64,000 bases of DNA, taken from assembly GCF_003143855.1 (NCBI RefSeq), contig NZ_QFRK01000017.1, positions 110,825 to 174,824 on the forward strand, given 5' to 3'. The translations under genes and the position numbers were made by a program. Source of the stretch: Streptomyces sp. NWU339. Lineage in GTDB: Bacteria > Actinomycetota > Actinomycetes > Streptomycetales > Streptomycetaceae. Positions 46,390 through 54,547 of this stretch are shown in pieces. Below the pieces are notes generated by a model that saw only the letters and a list, made by a program, of their open reading frames with translations, was not told where the DNA came from and did not search any database. Position 1 is the first letter of the stretch, and the number at the start of each line of letters is the position of its first letter.

Positions 46390-48534
46390 TCAGGACAGGC
46401 CGGCCTCGCGCATCTGGCGCAGTTCCTTCTTCATCTCGGAGACCTCGTCGCGCAGCCGGGCCGCGATCTCGAACTGGAGGTCGGCGGCGGCTGCCCGCAT
46501 CCGCGAGGTCAGCTCCTCGATCTGCTCGGCGAGTTCGGCCGCGGGGCGGTCGGTGGGCACCGGCTCGGCACCCTTGGCCCTGCCCTTCGCGCCCTTCGCG
46601 CCCTTGGCGCCCTTGCCGAGCGCGGGCACGGGGGCCTTGGCCGCGCCGCCGTCCTTCTTGGCCTTGCGGTAGCCGGAGTCGAGCAGCTGCTCGGTGTCGA
46701 TGTCCTCGCGGGCGATCTGCGCGACGATGTCGTTGATCTTCTTGCGGAGCGGCTGGGGGTCGATGCCGTTGGCCTGGTTGTAGGCGACCTGCTTCTCCCG
46801 GCGGCGGTTGGTCTCGTCGATGGCCTTCTCCATCGCCGGGGTGATCTTGTCGGCGTACATGTGGACCTGGCCGGAGACGTTGCGCGCGGCCCGGCCGATG
46901 GTCTGGATCAGGGAGGTGCCGGAGCGCAGGAAGCCCTCCTTGTCGGCGTCGAGGATCGCCACCAGGGACACCTCGGGCAGGTCGAGGCCCTCCCGCAGCA
47001 GGTTGATGCCGACGAGGACGTCGTACTCGCCGCTGCGCAGCTCCCGCAGCAGCTCGACCCGGCGCAGGGTGTCGACGTCGCTGTGGAGATAGCGCACCTG
47101 GATGCCGAGTTCGAGGAAGTAGTCGGTGAGGTCCTCGGCCATCTTCTTGGTGAGCGTGGTGACCAGGACGCGTTCGTCCTTCTCCACGCGGGTGCGGATC
47201 TCGTGCACCAGGTCGTCGATCTGGCCCTCGGTGGGCTTGACGACGACCTCCGGGTCGACCAGGCCGGTGGGGCGGATGATCTGCTCGACGACCCCGTCCG
47301 AGCGGGAGAGCTCGTACGGGCCGGGGGTGGCCGACAGGTACACGGCCTGGCCGATGCGCTCCTGGAACTCCTCCCACTTCAGCGGGCGGTTGTCCAGGGC
47401 GGAGGGGAGCCGGAAGCCGTGGTCGACGAGGGTGCGCTTGCGCGAGGCGTCCCCCTCGTACATGGCGCCGATCTGCGGCACGGTGACATGCGACTCGTCG
47501 ATGACCAGGAGGAAGTCCTCCGGGAAGTAGTCCATCAGGGTGTTCGGCGGGGAGCCGGGGAGGCGGCCGTCGAAGTGCATCGAGTAGTTCTCGACACCGG
47601 AACAGCTGCCGATCTGGCGGAGCATCTCGAGGTCGTAGGTGGTGCGCATCCGCAAACGCTGGGCCTCCAGGAGCTTGCCCTGCTTCTCCAGCTCGGCCAG
47701 GCGCTCGGTGAGCTCCTTCTCGATGTCGTTCACGGCCCGCTCCATGCGCTCGGGGCCGGCGACGTAGTGGGAGGCGGGGAAGACGTACAGCTGCTGGTCG
47801 TCGCTGATGATCTCGCCGGTGACCGGGTGGAGCGTGGAGAGCGCCTCGATCTCGTCGCCGAACATCTCGATGCGGACGGCGAGCTCCTCGTAGACCGGGA
47901 AGATCTCGATGGTGTCGCCGCGGACGCGGAAGGTGCCGCGGGTGAAGGCCAGGTCGTTGCGCGTGTACTGGATGTCCACGAAGCGGCGCAGCAGCTCGTC
48001 CCGGTCGAACTCCTCGCCGACGCGGAGCGGCACCATGCGGTCGACGTACTCCTGCGGGGTGCCGAGGCCGTAGATGCAGGAGACGGAGGCGACCACGACG
48101 ACGTCGCGGCGGGTGAGCAGGGAGTTGGTCGCGGAGTGGCGCAGCCGCTCGACCTCCTCGTTGATCGAGGAGTCCTTCTCGATGTAGGTGTCCGACTGCG
48201 GGACGTACGCCTCGGGCTGATAGTAGTCGTAGTACGAGACGAAGTATTCGACCGCGTTGTTCGGGAGCAGTTCGCGGAACTCGTTGGCCAGCTGGGCGGC
48301 CAGCGTCTTGTTCGGCGCCATCACCAGGGTGGGGCGCTGGACCTTCTCGATCATCCACGCGGTGGTGGCGGACTTGCCGGTGCCGGTCGCGCCCAGGAGG
48401 ACGACGTCCTTCTCACCGGCTTCGATGCGCCGGGCGAGGTCGGCGATGGCCGCCGGCTGGTCGCCGCTGGGCTGGTAGGGGCTGACGACCTCGAAGGGCG
48501 CCACCGTGCGTTCGATCTGGGAAACGGGCCGCAT
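46390..48534 (-). CDS. uvrB: UvrABC excision nuclease subunit B
   Basis: Damage-verification helicase-like subunit of nucleotide excision repair. The 714-residue protein has Walker A GATGTGKS near residue 48, the beta-hairpin region VEYFVSYYDYYQPEAYVPQ near 97, the DEAD-type VIDESH motif near 342, helicase motif VI QTIGRAARN near 545 and a C-terminal UVR motif (about 660-695). The ATG at 48534 gives MRPVSQIERTVAPFEVVS, the family start; the reading frame itself extends another kilobase into the next gene. A Lys/Gly/Ala linker (APVPALGKGAKGAKGAKG) precedes the UVR motif. Confidence 0.97.
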   Translation of the reverse strand: MRPVSQIERTVAPFEVVSPYQPSGDQPAAIADLARRIEAGEKDVVLLGATGTGKSATTAWMIEKVQRPTLVMAPNKTLAAQLANEFRELLPNNAVEYFVSYYDYYQPEAYVPQSDTYIEKDSSINEEVERLRHSATNSLLTRRDVVVVASVSCIYGLGTPQEYVDRMVPLRVGEEFDRDELLRRFVDIQYTRNDLAFTRGTFRVRGDTIEIFPVYEELAVRIEMFGDEIEALSTLHPVTGEIISDDQQLYVFPASHYVAGPERMERAVNDIEKELTERLAELEKQGKLLEAQRLRMRTTYDLEMLRQIGSCSGVENYSMHFDGRLPGSPPNTLMDYFPEDFLLVIDESHVTVPQIGAMYEGDASRKRTLVDHGFRLPSALDNRPLKWEEFQERIGQAVYLSATPGPYELSRSDGVVEQIIRPTGLVDPEVVVKPTEGQIDDLVHEIRTRVEKDERVLVTTLTKKMAEDLTDYFLELGIQVRYLHSDVDTLRRVELLRELRSGEYDVLVGINLLREGLDLPEVSLVAILDADKEGFLRSGTSLIQTIGRAARNVSGQVHMYADKITPAMEKAIDETNRRREKQVAYNQANGIDPQPLRKKINDIVAQIAREDIDTEQLLDSGYRKAKKDGGAAKAPVPALGKGAKGAKGAKGRAKGAEPVPTDRPAAELAEQIEELTSRMRAAAADLQFEIAARLRDEVSEMKKELRQMREAGLS

Positions 48535-48596
48535 GTCACCCACCGTACGACCCGCCACTGACAACGGGTGCCGGTCAGCCCGGCAGAGGGCTGCGG

Positions 48597-49487
48597 TCAG
48601 CGCTTCTGCGAGGTGCGGGAGCGGTGCTCGACGGGGCCGCGGGTGCGCGGCCGAAGACGGGCCGGGAAGGAGGAGGAGGCGGCGGAGGCCGAGGAGGAGT
48701 GGTGCCGGTGGTGGGCGGGGACGCCGGGCTTGTGCTCGGTGGGGGCCGGGCTGCGCCGCCCCATGACCAGCAGCGGGTCGAAGATCACCACGACGCCGGC
48801 CAGGACGAGGAGGACGAGCGGGCCGAGCATCATGGGCGCGAGCAGGGAGGCCGCGGACTCCCCCTGGGCGGGGGCGGCCGTTCCGTGGACGTGGACCTCC
48901 AGGGCGGCCATGCCGGTGTAGTGCATGCCGGTGACCGCGAGGCCCATGACGAGACTCGCGCCCACGCTCCACAGGAAGCCTTTGGCCTGTCCGGCCGCCC
49001 ACAGGGCGGCGGTGGCGGCGACCATGGCGATGGCGACGGAAGCGGCGACGGTGAGCGTGTCGTACTCCAGCGTTCCGTCGAGGCTCATGCTGGCCATGCC
49101 CAGGTAGTGCATGGAGGCGATGCCGAGGCCGGTGATGGTGCCCCCGGTGAACAGCGGCGTCCCGGTCGCGCCCCGGTAGCCGACGATGAAGATCCCGATG
49201 CCCACCATGACGAGGGCGACGCCCAGGCTGGCGAGCGTCATCACGCGGTCGTAGTGGATGGGCGTTCCCTCGATCGTGAAGCCCATCATCGCGATGAAGT
49301 GCATCGTCCATATGCCGGCGGCGATGGCCGCCGCGCCCAGGGCCAGCCAGCCGGGGCGCCAGGAGCGGGCCACGACGAGGGGCCTGGTGGCGCACCGCAA
49401 GCCCAGGGCACCGCCGAGGCAGGCCATGAGGAAGGCCACCATCGGTGTGACCATGCCGTAGCTGAATCCGTCGACCGTGCTCTGCAT
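48597..49487 (-). CDS. MHYT-domain integral membrane sensor protein
   Basis: A 296-residue protein with seven membrane segments and three MHYT-type motifs: TMHFIAMMGF (about 61), SMHYLGMASMS (about 125) and GMHYTGMAALE (about 188). MHYT domains are predicted to bind copper and to sense oxygen, CO or NO. Most are fused to GGDEF/EAL or kinase domains; here only a hydrophilic tail of about 60 residues with a His/Ser-rich patch (HHRHHSSSASAASSSF) follows. It is divergent from glpQ. Confidence 0.92.
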   Translation of the reverse strand: MQSTVDGFSYGMVTPMVAFLMACLGGALGLRCATRPLVVARSWRPGWLALGAAAIAAGIWTMHFIAMMGFTIEGTPIHYDRVMTLASLGVALVMVGIGIFIVGYRGATGTPLFTGGTITGLGIASMHYLGMASMSLDGTLEYDTLTVAASVAIAMVAATAALWAAGQAKGFLWSVGASLVMGLAVTGMHYTGMAALEVHVHGTAAPAQGESAASLLAPMMLGPLVLLVLAGVVVIFDPLLVMGRRSPAPTEHKPGVPAHHRHHSSSASAASSSFPARLRPRTRGPVEHRSRTSQKR

Positions 49488-49813
49488 GCGCGGCTGCCCT
49501 TTCCCGCCGTTTGCGTCCCGGAATCGTGTGTCGTGAACCCCCCTCCCAGGACCGCTCGGCGGTCAGGGTTGACGCAGAGAGTATGACTGCCACCGGAACG
49601 GCCGAACGACTGTCCGGGCAAAGAAACACGCCCTTGCCTCACTTGTGCGGCTCCAGTGTGCGGAGTTGGGGCAAGGCCGTTCAATTCGTGGTCATCCTGC
49701 ACCCGTCCCGCGTTGACCTTCTGCTGTCAGAGTTGAACTGTCCGTGTTGCTCGAGATGTTCGAAATCTCTGAAATGACCGGAACGACCTGACCGCTCGAC
49801 GCGAGGAGTCCGC
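49488..49813. promoter_or_regulatory. Divergent region between the MHYT gene and glpQ
   Basis: The 326-base region holds no gene I can support. Candidate PHO-box repeats lie at 49679-49716 and the region before glpQ is less GC-rich than its surroundings. No clear promoter hexamers for the MHYT gene are seen. Confidence 0.5.
49679..49716 (+). promoter_or_regulatory. Candidate PHO box upstream of glpQ
   Basis: GTTCA at 49679-49683, GGTCA at 49690-49694 and GTTGA at 49712-49716 are spaced by 11 and 22 bases. PhoP of Streptomyces binds direct repeats of 11 bases with a G(T/G)TCA core, and secreted glycerophosphodiesterase genes are known PhoP targets. The third unit is less perfect. Confidence 0.5.
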
Positions 49814-50686
49814 ATGCACATGCGCGCCGTTGTCGCCTCGACCACCGCGCTCCTGGGAACCACCGCTCTCCTGCTTCCCCTCTCCCCCGCGCGTGCCGTC
49901 GGCAGCGGCACACCGCCCGTGGTGGTCGCCCACCGGGGCGCCTCCGGATACGCGCCCGAGAACACACTGGCAGCCGTCGACGAGGCCGCCGCACTCGACA
50001 TCGAATGGGTGGAGAACGACGTCCAGCGCACCAAGGACGGTGAACTCGTCGTCCTGCACGACGACAGCCTGGCGCGCACCACGGACGTCGAGACGGTCTT
50101 CCCCGGCCGGTCGCCGTGGAAGGTGAAGGACTTCACCGCCGCGGAGATCGCCCGTCTCGACGCGGGCAGCTGGTTCGACCCCGTGTACGCGGGCACGCGC
50201 GTGCCGACGCTGGAGCAGTTCGTGCGGCGCGTGGAGCAGCACGACCAGAAGCTGCTGCTGGAGCTCAAGAGCCCGGAGCTGTATCCCGGCATCGAGCAGG
50301 AGACCTTGAAGGTCCTGAGCAACGAGGGGTGGCTCGACCGCGCGCACCTGAGCGACCGGCTGGTCGTGCAGAGCTTCAACGCGGACAGCGTGCGGACCGT
50401 CCATGAGCTGAAGCCCGGGGTGAAGACCGGTTTCATCGGTGCGCCCCCGATGAGCGACCTGCCCGCGTACGCGGACTTCGCCGACCAGATCAACCCCCCG
50501 CACACCTCGCTGTCCGGCGCCTACGTCGCGGCGGTCCAGGCCTTCCACGGGCCGCACGACGAGCCGCTGGAGGTCCTCACCTGGACCGTGAACGACGCGG
50601 CGGCGGCCCGGCGGGTCGCGGGATTCGGGGTCGACGGGATCATCAGCAACAAGCCCGACGTGGTGCGGGACGCGGTGGACGGCTGA
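49814..50686 (+). CDS. glpQ: Secreted glycerophosphodiester phosphodiesterase
   Basis: Releases glycerol 3-phosphate from glycerophosphodiesters such as deacylated phospholipids or teichoic acids, outside the cell. The 290-residue protein has a signal peptide (MHMRAVVASTTALLGTTALL, cleavage after about 30). The GDPD catalytic residues are seen in VAHRGASGYAPENT (His, Arg) and WVENDVQRTKDGELVVLHDD (Glu, Asp, His). The ATG at 49814 follows GAGGAG with six bases spacing. PHO-box-like repeats upstream fit a role in phosphate supply. The stop codon lies in a 7-bp tandem repeat. Confidence 0.95.
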   Translation: MHMRAVVASTTALLGTTALLLPLSPARAVGSGTPPVVVAHRGASGYAPENTLAAVDEAAALDIEWVENDVQRTKDGELVVLHDDSLARTTDVETVFPGRSPWKVKDFTAAEIARLDAGSWFDPVYAGTRVPTLEQFVRRVEQHDQKLLLELKSPELYPGIEQETLKVLSNEGWLDRAHLSDRLVVQSFNADSVRTVHELKPGVKTGFIGAPPMSDLPAYADFADQINPPHTSLSGAYVAAVQAFHGPHDEPLEVLTWTVNDAAAARRVAGFGVDGIISNKPDVVRDAVDG

Positions 50687-50708
50687 CGGCTGACGGCTGA
50701 CGGCTGAC
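50681..50708. repeat. 7-bp tandem repeat, four copies, at the glpQ stop codon
   Basis: GGCTGAC is repeated four times without a gap; the first copy contains the glpQ stop codon, and since the period is not a multiple of three a TGA falls in every forward frame. A second repeat, CTTCGCGGTT with period 10, follows at 50720-50746. Confidence 0.8.
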
Positions 50709-50783
50709 CGCACGGTGTCCTTCGCGGTTCTTCGCGGTTCTTCGCGCCCGGCGTTGTCAGTGGCGGGTCGTACGGTGGGGCGC

Positions 50784-51347
50784 ATGGACAGCCATGGGCA
50801 GTACGAGCAGCGGGTCGTGTGGGCGGTCGTCGGCACCGGCATCGGCCCGCTGCTGCTGGCCGCGACCCGTGAGGGCCTGGTCAACGTCGTGTTCCACGCC
50901 ACCGACGAGGTGCGCGACGGCGCGCTGGAGCGGTTGGCGTCCCGGCTCGGCACCGAGCCCGTCGAGGACCCCGGCTCCCCGCTGCTGACCGAGGCGATAC
51001 GCCAGGTCGAGTCGTACTTCGCGGGCGAGCTCCACGACTTCGACCTGCCGCTGGACTGGTCGCTGGTCTCGGGGAACTCGGGCTTCAACCGCGAGGTCCT
51101 GCGGGAGCTGGCCTCCGGTGTTCCGTACGGCACGGTCGTCGGGTACGGCGATCTGGCCGGGCGGGCCGGTCAGCCCGGCGGCGCCCAGGCCGTCGGCATG
51201 GCGATGGGCGCCAATCCGCTGCCGGTGGTCGTGCCCTGCCACCGGGTGGTGGAGAGCGACGGCGGCATCGGCGGGTTCGGGGGCGGGGTGGAGACCAAGC
51301 GCCGGCTGCTCGCGCTGGAGGGCGTGCTGCCCGAGCCGCTCTTCTGA
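50784..51347 (+). CDS. ogt: Methylated-DNA--protein-cysteine methyltransferase
   Basis: Removes alkyl groups from O6-methylguanine by transfer to its own cysteine, a suicide repair reaction. The 187-residue protein carries the active-site PCHRVVESDGGIGGFGGG (Cys about 149) and the helix-turn-helix region FNREVLRELASGVPYGTVVGYGDLA that enters the DNA minor groove. The ATG at 50784 is used; the earlier GTG at 50715 would include repeat DNA. It follows glpQ by 97 bases. Confidence 0.94.
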   Translation: MDSHGQYEQRVVWAVVGTGIGPLLLAATREGLVNVVFHATDEVRDGALERLASRLGTEPVEDPGSPLLTEAIRQVESYFAGELHDFDLPLDWSLVSGNSGFNREVLRELASGVPYGTVVGYGDLAGRAGQPGGAQAVGMAMGANPLPVVVPCHRVVESDGGIGGFGGGVETKRRLLALEGVLPEPLF

Positions 51348-51375
51348 CGGACCCGTCGGTCCGCGTCGGTCCGCG

Positions 51376-51804
51376 TCAGTCGTAGTGGCGCGCTTCGAGC
51401 ACGTTGCCGTCGGGGTCGCGGAAGTAGAAGCTGCGCCTGGCCGGGCCGCGCGCCCCGAAGGAGTCGTGCGAGAAGTCCGTCACCGGTACGGAGCGTTCCG
51501 CGAGGCGGCCGCGCAGTGCCTCGAAGTCGTCGGCGGGCAGGGACAGGCAGACGTGGTTGACGGGGTGGCCGGAGCTGTCGGCCGCGCCGGGGAGCATCGT
51601 CATCCGTTCCGCCATGGTGAGCGGCATGAGGTCGAGGAGGGTCTCCTCGTTGACCCGTACCGAGGGGAAGGGCACCTCGCCCGCGGCGAAGTCGGTGAGC
51701 CTGACCGGTTCCAGGCCGACCGCCTCCTCGTAGAAGCCGGTGGCGGCGATCGGGTCGCGCACCCAGAGGACGACGTGGTCGAGACGTGCCGTGCTGTCCG
51801 TCAT
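51376..51804 (-). CDS. VOC (glyoxalase/bleomycin-resistance-like) family protein
   Basis: A 142-residue protein of the vicinal oxygen chelate fold, with paired beta-alpha-beta-beta-beta modules. RLDHVVLWVRDPIAATGFYEE starts module 1 and VNHVCLSLPADDFEALRGRL starts module 2; FYFRDPDGNVLEARHYD is the typical C-terminus with the metal-ligand Glu. The ATG at 51804 has GGGA five bases upstream; the frame extends upstream over the psuG start and is not coding there. It converges on ogt. Substrate unknown. Confidence 0.9.
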   Translation of the reverse strand: MTDSTARLDHVVLWVRDPIAATGFYEEAVGLEPVRLTDFAAGEVPFPSVRVNEETLLDLMPLTMAERMTMLPGAADSSGHPVNHVCLSLPADDFEALRGRLAERSVPVTDFSHDSFGARGPARRSFYFRDPDGNVLEARHYD

Positions 51805-51904
51805 GGGTCCCAGGCTCCGTGACGTCCGTGGCGGGGCGCAAGAGGTTTGTCCCGGCGCCCGGCCCGCCAGGGATGGGGGAGGAGCGACAGACGGGAGACG
51901 GCGC

Positions 51905-52813
51905 GTGACCCTGACGGTGTCCGAAGAGGTGCGGGAGGCCATCGCCGCGCGTCGGCCGGTGGTGGCCCTGGAGTCCACGATCATCGCGCACGGGCTGCCC
52001 CGGCCGCGCAACCTCCGGGTGGCGACGGAGCTGGAGGCGGCGGTGCGTCAGGAGGGTGCCGTACCCGCCACGATCGCGGTGCTGGACGGGCGGCCCCGGA
52101 TCGGCCTGGACGAGGAGCAGCTGGAACGGGTCGCCCATGAGAACGGCATCCGCAAGCTCGGCCATCGTGATCTGCCGCTCGCGGTGGCCTCCGGGGCGAG
52201 CGGCGCCACCACGGTGTCGGCCACCGCCCTGCTCGCGGCGCTGGCGGGCGTACGGGTCTTCGCGACCGGCGGGCTCGGCGGGGTGCACCGCGAGTGGACC
52301 GTGACGCAGGACGAGTCGGCCGACCTGGGGCTCCTCGCGCGGACCCGGATCACCGTGGTGTGCGCGGGGGTGAAGTCGATCCTGGACGTACCGGCGACGC
52401 TGCAGCGACTGGAGACCCTGGGGGTCACGGTCGCCGGGTACGGCACGGACCGCTTCCCCGGCTTCTACCTGTCGGACTCGGGGCACCCCGTGGACTGGCG
52501 GCTGGACACCCCGGAGCAGGTGGCCGGGGTCATGCGGGCGCAGGACGCGCTCGGTGGGCCCGGGTCGGCGCTGATCGTGGCCAACCCGGTGCCCGAAAAG
52601 GAGCAGTTGGATCCCGGGTTGCACGCGCGCGTGCTGGACGAGGCGCTGCGCGCGTGCGAGGCGGAGGGGGTCACCGGCCAGGCCGTCACTCCGTTCCTGC
52701 TCGACCACTTGGTGCGCCACACCGACGGCGCCTCCCTCGCCGCCAACCTCGCGGCGGTCCGGGGCAACGTACGCCTGGCGGCACGCGTCGCGGCGGCCTG
52801 GACCGGGGCGTGA
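51905..52813 (+). CDS. psuG: Pseudouridine-5'-phosphate glycosidase
   Basis: Splits pseudouridine 5'-phosphate into uracil and ribose 5-phosphate, recycling modified nucleosides. The 302-residue protein has VVALESTIIAHGLPRPRNL near residue 20, GASGATTVSATALLAALAG with the catalytic Lys and Asp neighbours, FATGGLGGVHRE and the C-terminal LIVANPVPEKEQLD. The GTG at 51905 follows GGGAG with eight bases spacing. The usual partner, pseudouridine kinase PsuK, is not adjacent, though a PfkB-type kinase lies 17 kb to the left. Confidence 0.93.
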   Translation: MTLTVSEEVREAIAARRPVVALESTIIAHGLPRPRNLRVATELEAAVRQEGAVPATIAVLDGRPRIGLDEEQLERVAHENGIRKLGHRDLPLAVASGASGATTVSATALLAALAGVRVFATGGLGGVHREWTVTQDESADLGLLARTRITVVCAGVKSILDVPATLQRLETLGVTVAGYGTDRFPGFYLSDSGHPVDWRLDTPEQVAGVMRAQDALGGPGSALIVANPVPEKEQLDPGLHARVLDEALRACEAEGVTGQAVTPFLLDHLVRHTDGASLAANLAAVRGNVRLAARVAAAWTGA

Positions 52814-53025
52814 CGAAGCCCTGGCCGGGCGACGGGACCGGTGCCGCGGGCCGCGCGGCGGGGCCGGCCGGCGGACGTTCCGGCGCGCTGCCGGTCGCCG
52901 GTGACGCCGCCACCGACGTGGTGGCCCGGCACCGGGGGCCGCTCGCCCCCGGTACGGACACAGCGGAGGGGTGCGGGGCGGGTGCGCCGGCGGTGCGACA
53001 GGCGGGCGCCCGGCGGCCCCGGGGC

Positions 53026-53820
53026 CTACGCCTTGCGTCCCCAGGCCGAGATCATCGGGGCCGTCGCCAGGTCCAGGGTGCCGGAGGCGACGTTGGCGAG
53101 GTGGCGGTCGATGTCCTGGGCCGTGGCGATGCCCGCGGTGACGAGTCGGTCGCGGACGAGGCGGATGGTGGCGGACTCCAACGCCTCACAGGCCGGTGCC
53201 GCGACCGGGAAGTACGCGTCGGCCCGCACCTCGGTCAGCCCGGTCTCCCGCAGCAGGCGCGGGAGTCTGCGGCCACGGGCGAGGTCGGCTCCCCGGTCGC
53301 TGAGGAGCTTGCGCAGACCCTGCCGGAGCCGGTTCGCGAGCCGCTGCTCGGGACCGTACTCGTCCGGGCAGGCCAGGGGCTGCAGGGCGGGGTCGGTGTC
53401 CTCGACCAGAAGACGCCCGCGGGGACGCAGGGCCCCGACCATCGACCGCATCGCACGCTCGTGATGCGCCGCGTCGATGAGCGGGAGCCGGACGTGCACC
53501 AGGTCGAAGCCGCCCGCCGGCGGCTCCTCCGTGCCGATGTCGTGGACGCGTACCTCCACCGGCGGGCGGGCGACCGGGGCGAGCCGGGCGGTGTCGGTGG
53601 AGGTGACCAGCACCCGTCCGGTCGGTCCGACCTTCTTGGCGAGCCAGGACACCACGGCGGTACCGTCGGCGCCGACCTCCCAGCAGCGCCAGCCGGGCCC
53701 GACGCCGACCGCTTCGAGATATCGGAACGTGCTGGGATCGAACATGTCGGCGAAGGCGTCGAGGCGCTCCGCCGCCTCGGCCTCCCGGTGATCGAGCGGG
53801 TACCCGTCGGTTCGCGTCAT
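53026..53820 (-). CDS. Class I SAM-dependent methyltransferase-like protein
   Basis: A 264-residue protein with a Rossmann-type methyltransferase core. Motif I is CWEVGADGTAVVSWLAKKVG (about 46), motif II/III lie in RVLVTSTDTARL and FDLVHVRLPLIDAA, followed by LRPRGRLLVEDTD. The substrate is unknown. The ATG at 53820 is chosen; GTG at 53856 is an in-frame alternative. No good ribosome site is seen (GGGA 11 bases away), so initiation may be weak or leaderless. Confidence 0.82.
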   Translation of the reverse strand: MTRTDGYPLDHREAEAAERLDAFADMFDPSTFRYLEAVGVGPGWRCWEVGADGTAVVSWLAKKVGPTGRVLVTSTDTARLAPVARPPVEVRVHDIGTEEPPAGGFDLVHVRLPLIDAAHHERAMRSMVGALRPRGRLLVEDTDPALQPLACPDEYGPEQRLANRLRQGLRKLLSDRGADLARGRRLPRLLRETGLTEVRADAYFPVAAPACEALESATIRLVRDRLVTAGIATAQDIDRHLANVASGTLDLATAPMISAWGRKA

Positions 53821-53904
53821 GCCGCGATCATCCCAGTTGCCCGGCTTGTCCGGCACGGGTGACGCTCCGGCCCGTGCGTGTCCACAGCCGGGAACCAGGC
53901 GGAC

Positions 53905-53931
53905 GGGACGGGGAGACGGGGAGACGGAGGG
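53905..53931 (+). other. Putative G-quadruplex motif in a polypurine tract
   Basis: Four G runs (GGG 53905-53907, GGGG 53910-53913, GGGG 53918-53921, GGG 53929-53931) have loops of two, four and seven bases, fitting the G3+N1-7 rule. The polypurine stretch goes on to 53958, just after the stop codon of the CBS gene. Confidence 0.55.
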
Positions 53932-53958
53932 ACGAGGAGACGGAGGAGGGAGGAGGGA

Positions 53959-54387
53959 TCAGCCGGTCGCGGTCCTGGCGTAGACGTTCTCGGCCCAGGT
54001 GGCGAGCTGGTCGTCCGTCAGGTGCCGGGCGAGGTCGGCTTCGCTGATCATGCCGACCAGGCGCTTGTCGTCGATGACGGGAAGCCGGCGGATCCGGTGC
54101 GTCTCCATCTCATGGAGGACCTCGCTGATGTCGGCGCCCGCCTCGATCCAGCGCGGTGTCCCCTTGGCCATCTCGCCCGCGGTGGTCCTGGCCGGGTCGT
54201 GGCCCATGGCGACGCAACCGACGACGATGTCGCGGTCGGTGAGAATGCCGCAGAGCCGCTCGTTCTCGTCGCTGATGGGCAGCGCGCCGACGTTCAGGTC
54301 GCGCATCAACTGGGCTGCGCGGTCGAGCGTCTCGTGGGCGGGGATCCACTGGGCGCCGCGGTGCATGATGTCTCCGGCGGTGGTCAT
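53959..54387 (-). CDS. CBS-domain pair protein
   Basis: A 142-residue cytosolic protein made of two CBS motifs, which together form a Bateman module that binds adenine nucleotides or other ligands. The first is at about 1-60 (MHRGAQWIPAHETLDRAAQL, GILTDRDIVVGC), the second at about 75-135 (WIEAGADISEVLHEMETHRI, RLPVIDDKRLVGMISEADLA). The ATG at 54387 follows GGGAGG with six bases spacing. Such stand-alone proteins are common in Streptomyces and may regulate unknown partners. Confidence 0.92.
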   Translation of the reverse strand: MTTAGDIMHRGAQWIPAHETLDRAAQLMRDLNVGALPISDENERLCGILTDRDIVVGCVAMGHDPARTTAGEMAKGTPRWIEAGADISEVLHEMETHRIRRLPVIDDKRLVGMISEADLARHLTDDQLATWAENVYARTATG

Positions 54388-54547
54388 GAGGTGCCTCCCG
54401 ATACCGGACGGCCGGCGCGGCACGGGACGCACCGCGAGTACCGGCGCTCTCCATTGTCCGCCGCACCACCCGGGCCCCGCACTTCCGCCCGGCCCCGGCG
54501 CAGGTGCGCGCGACGCCCGACCCGCGACGTCCGGCCGCCGCCAAGTC

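Noticed and set aside
46390..49629. 1079-residue extended UvrB
   Set aside because: The part before MRPVSQIE is out of frame with the MHYT gene and has no family similarity; UvrB starts at 48534.
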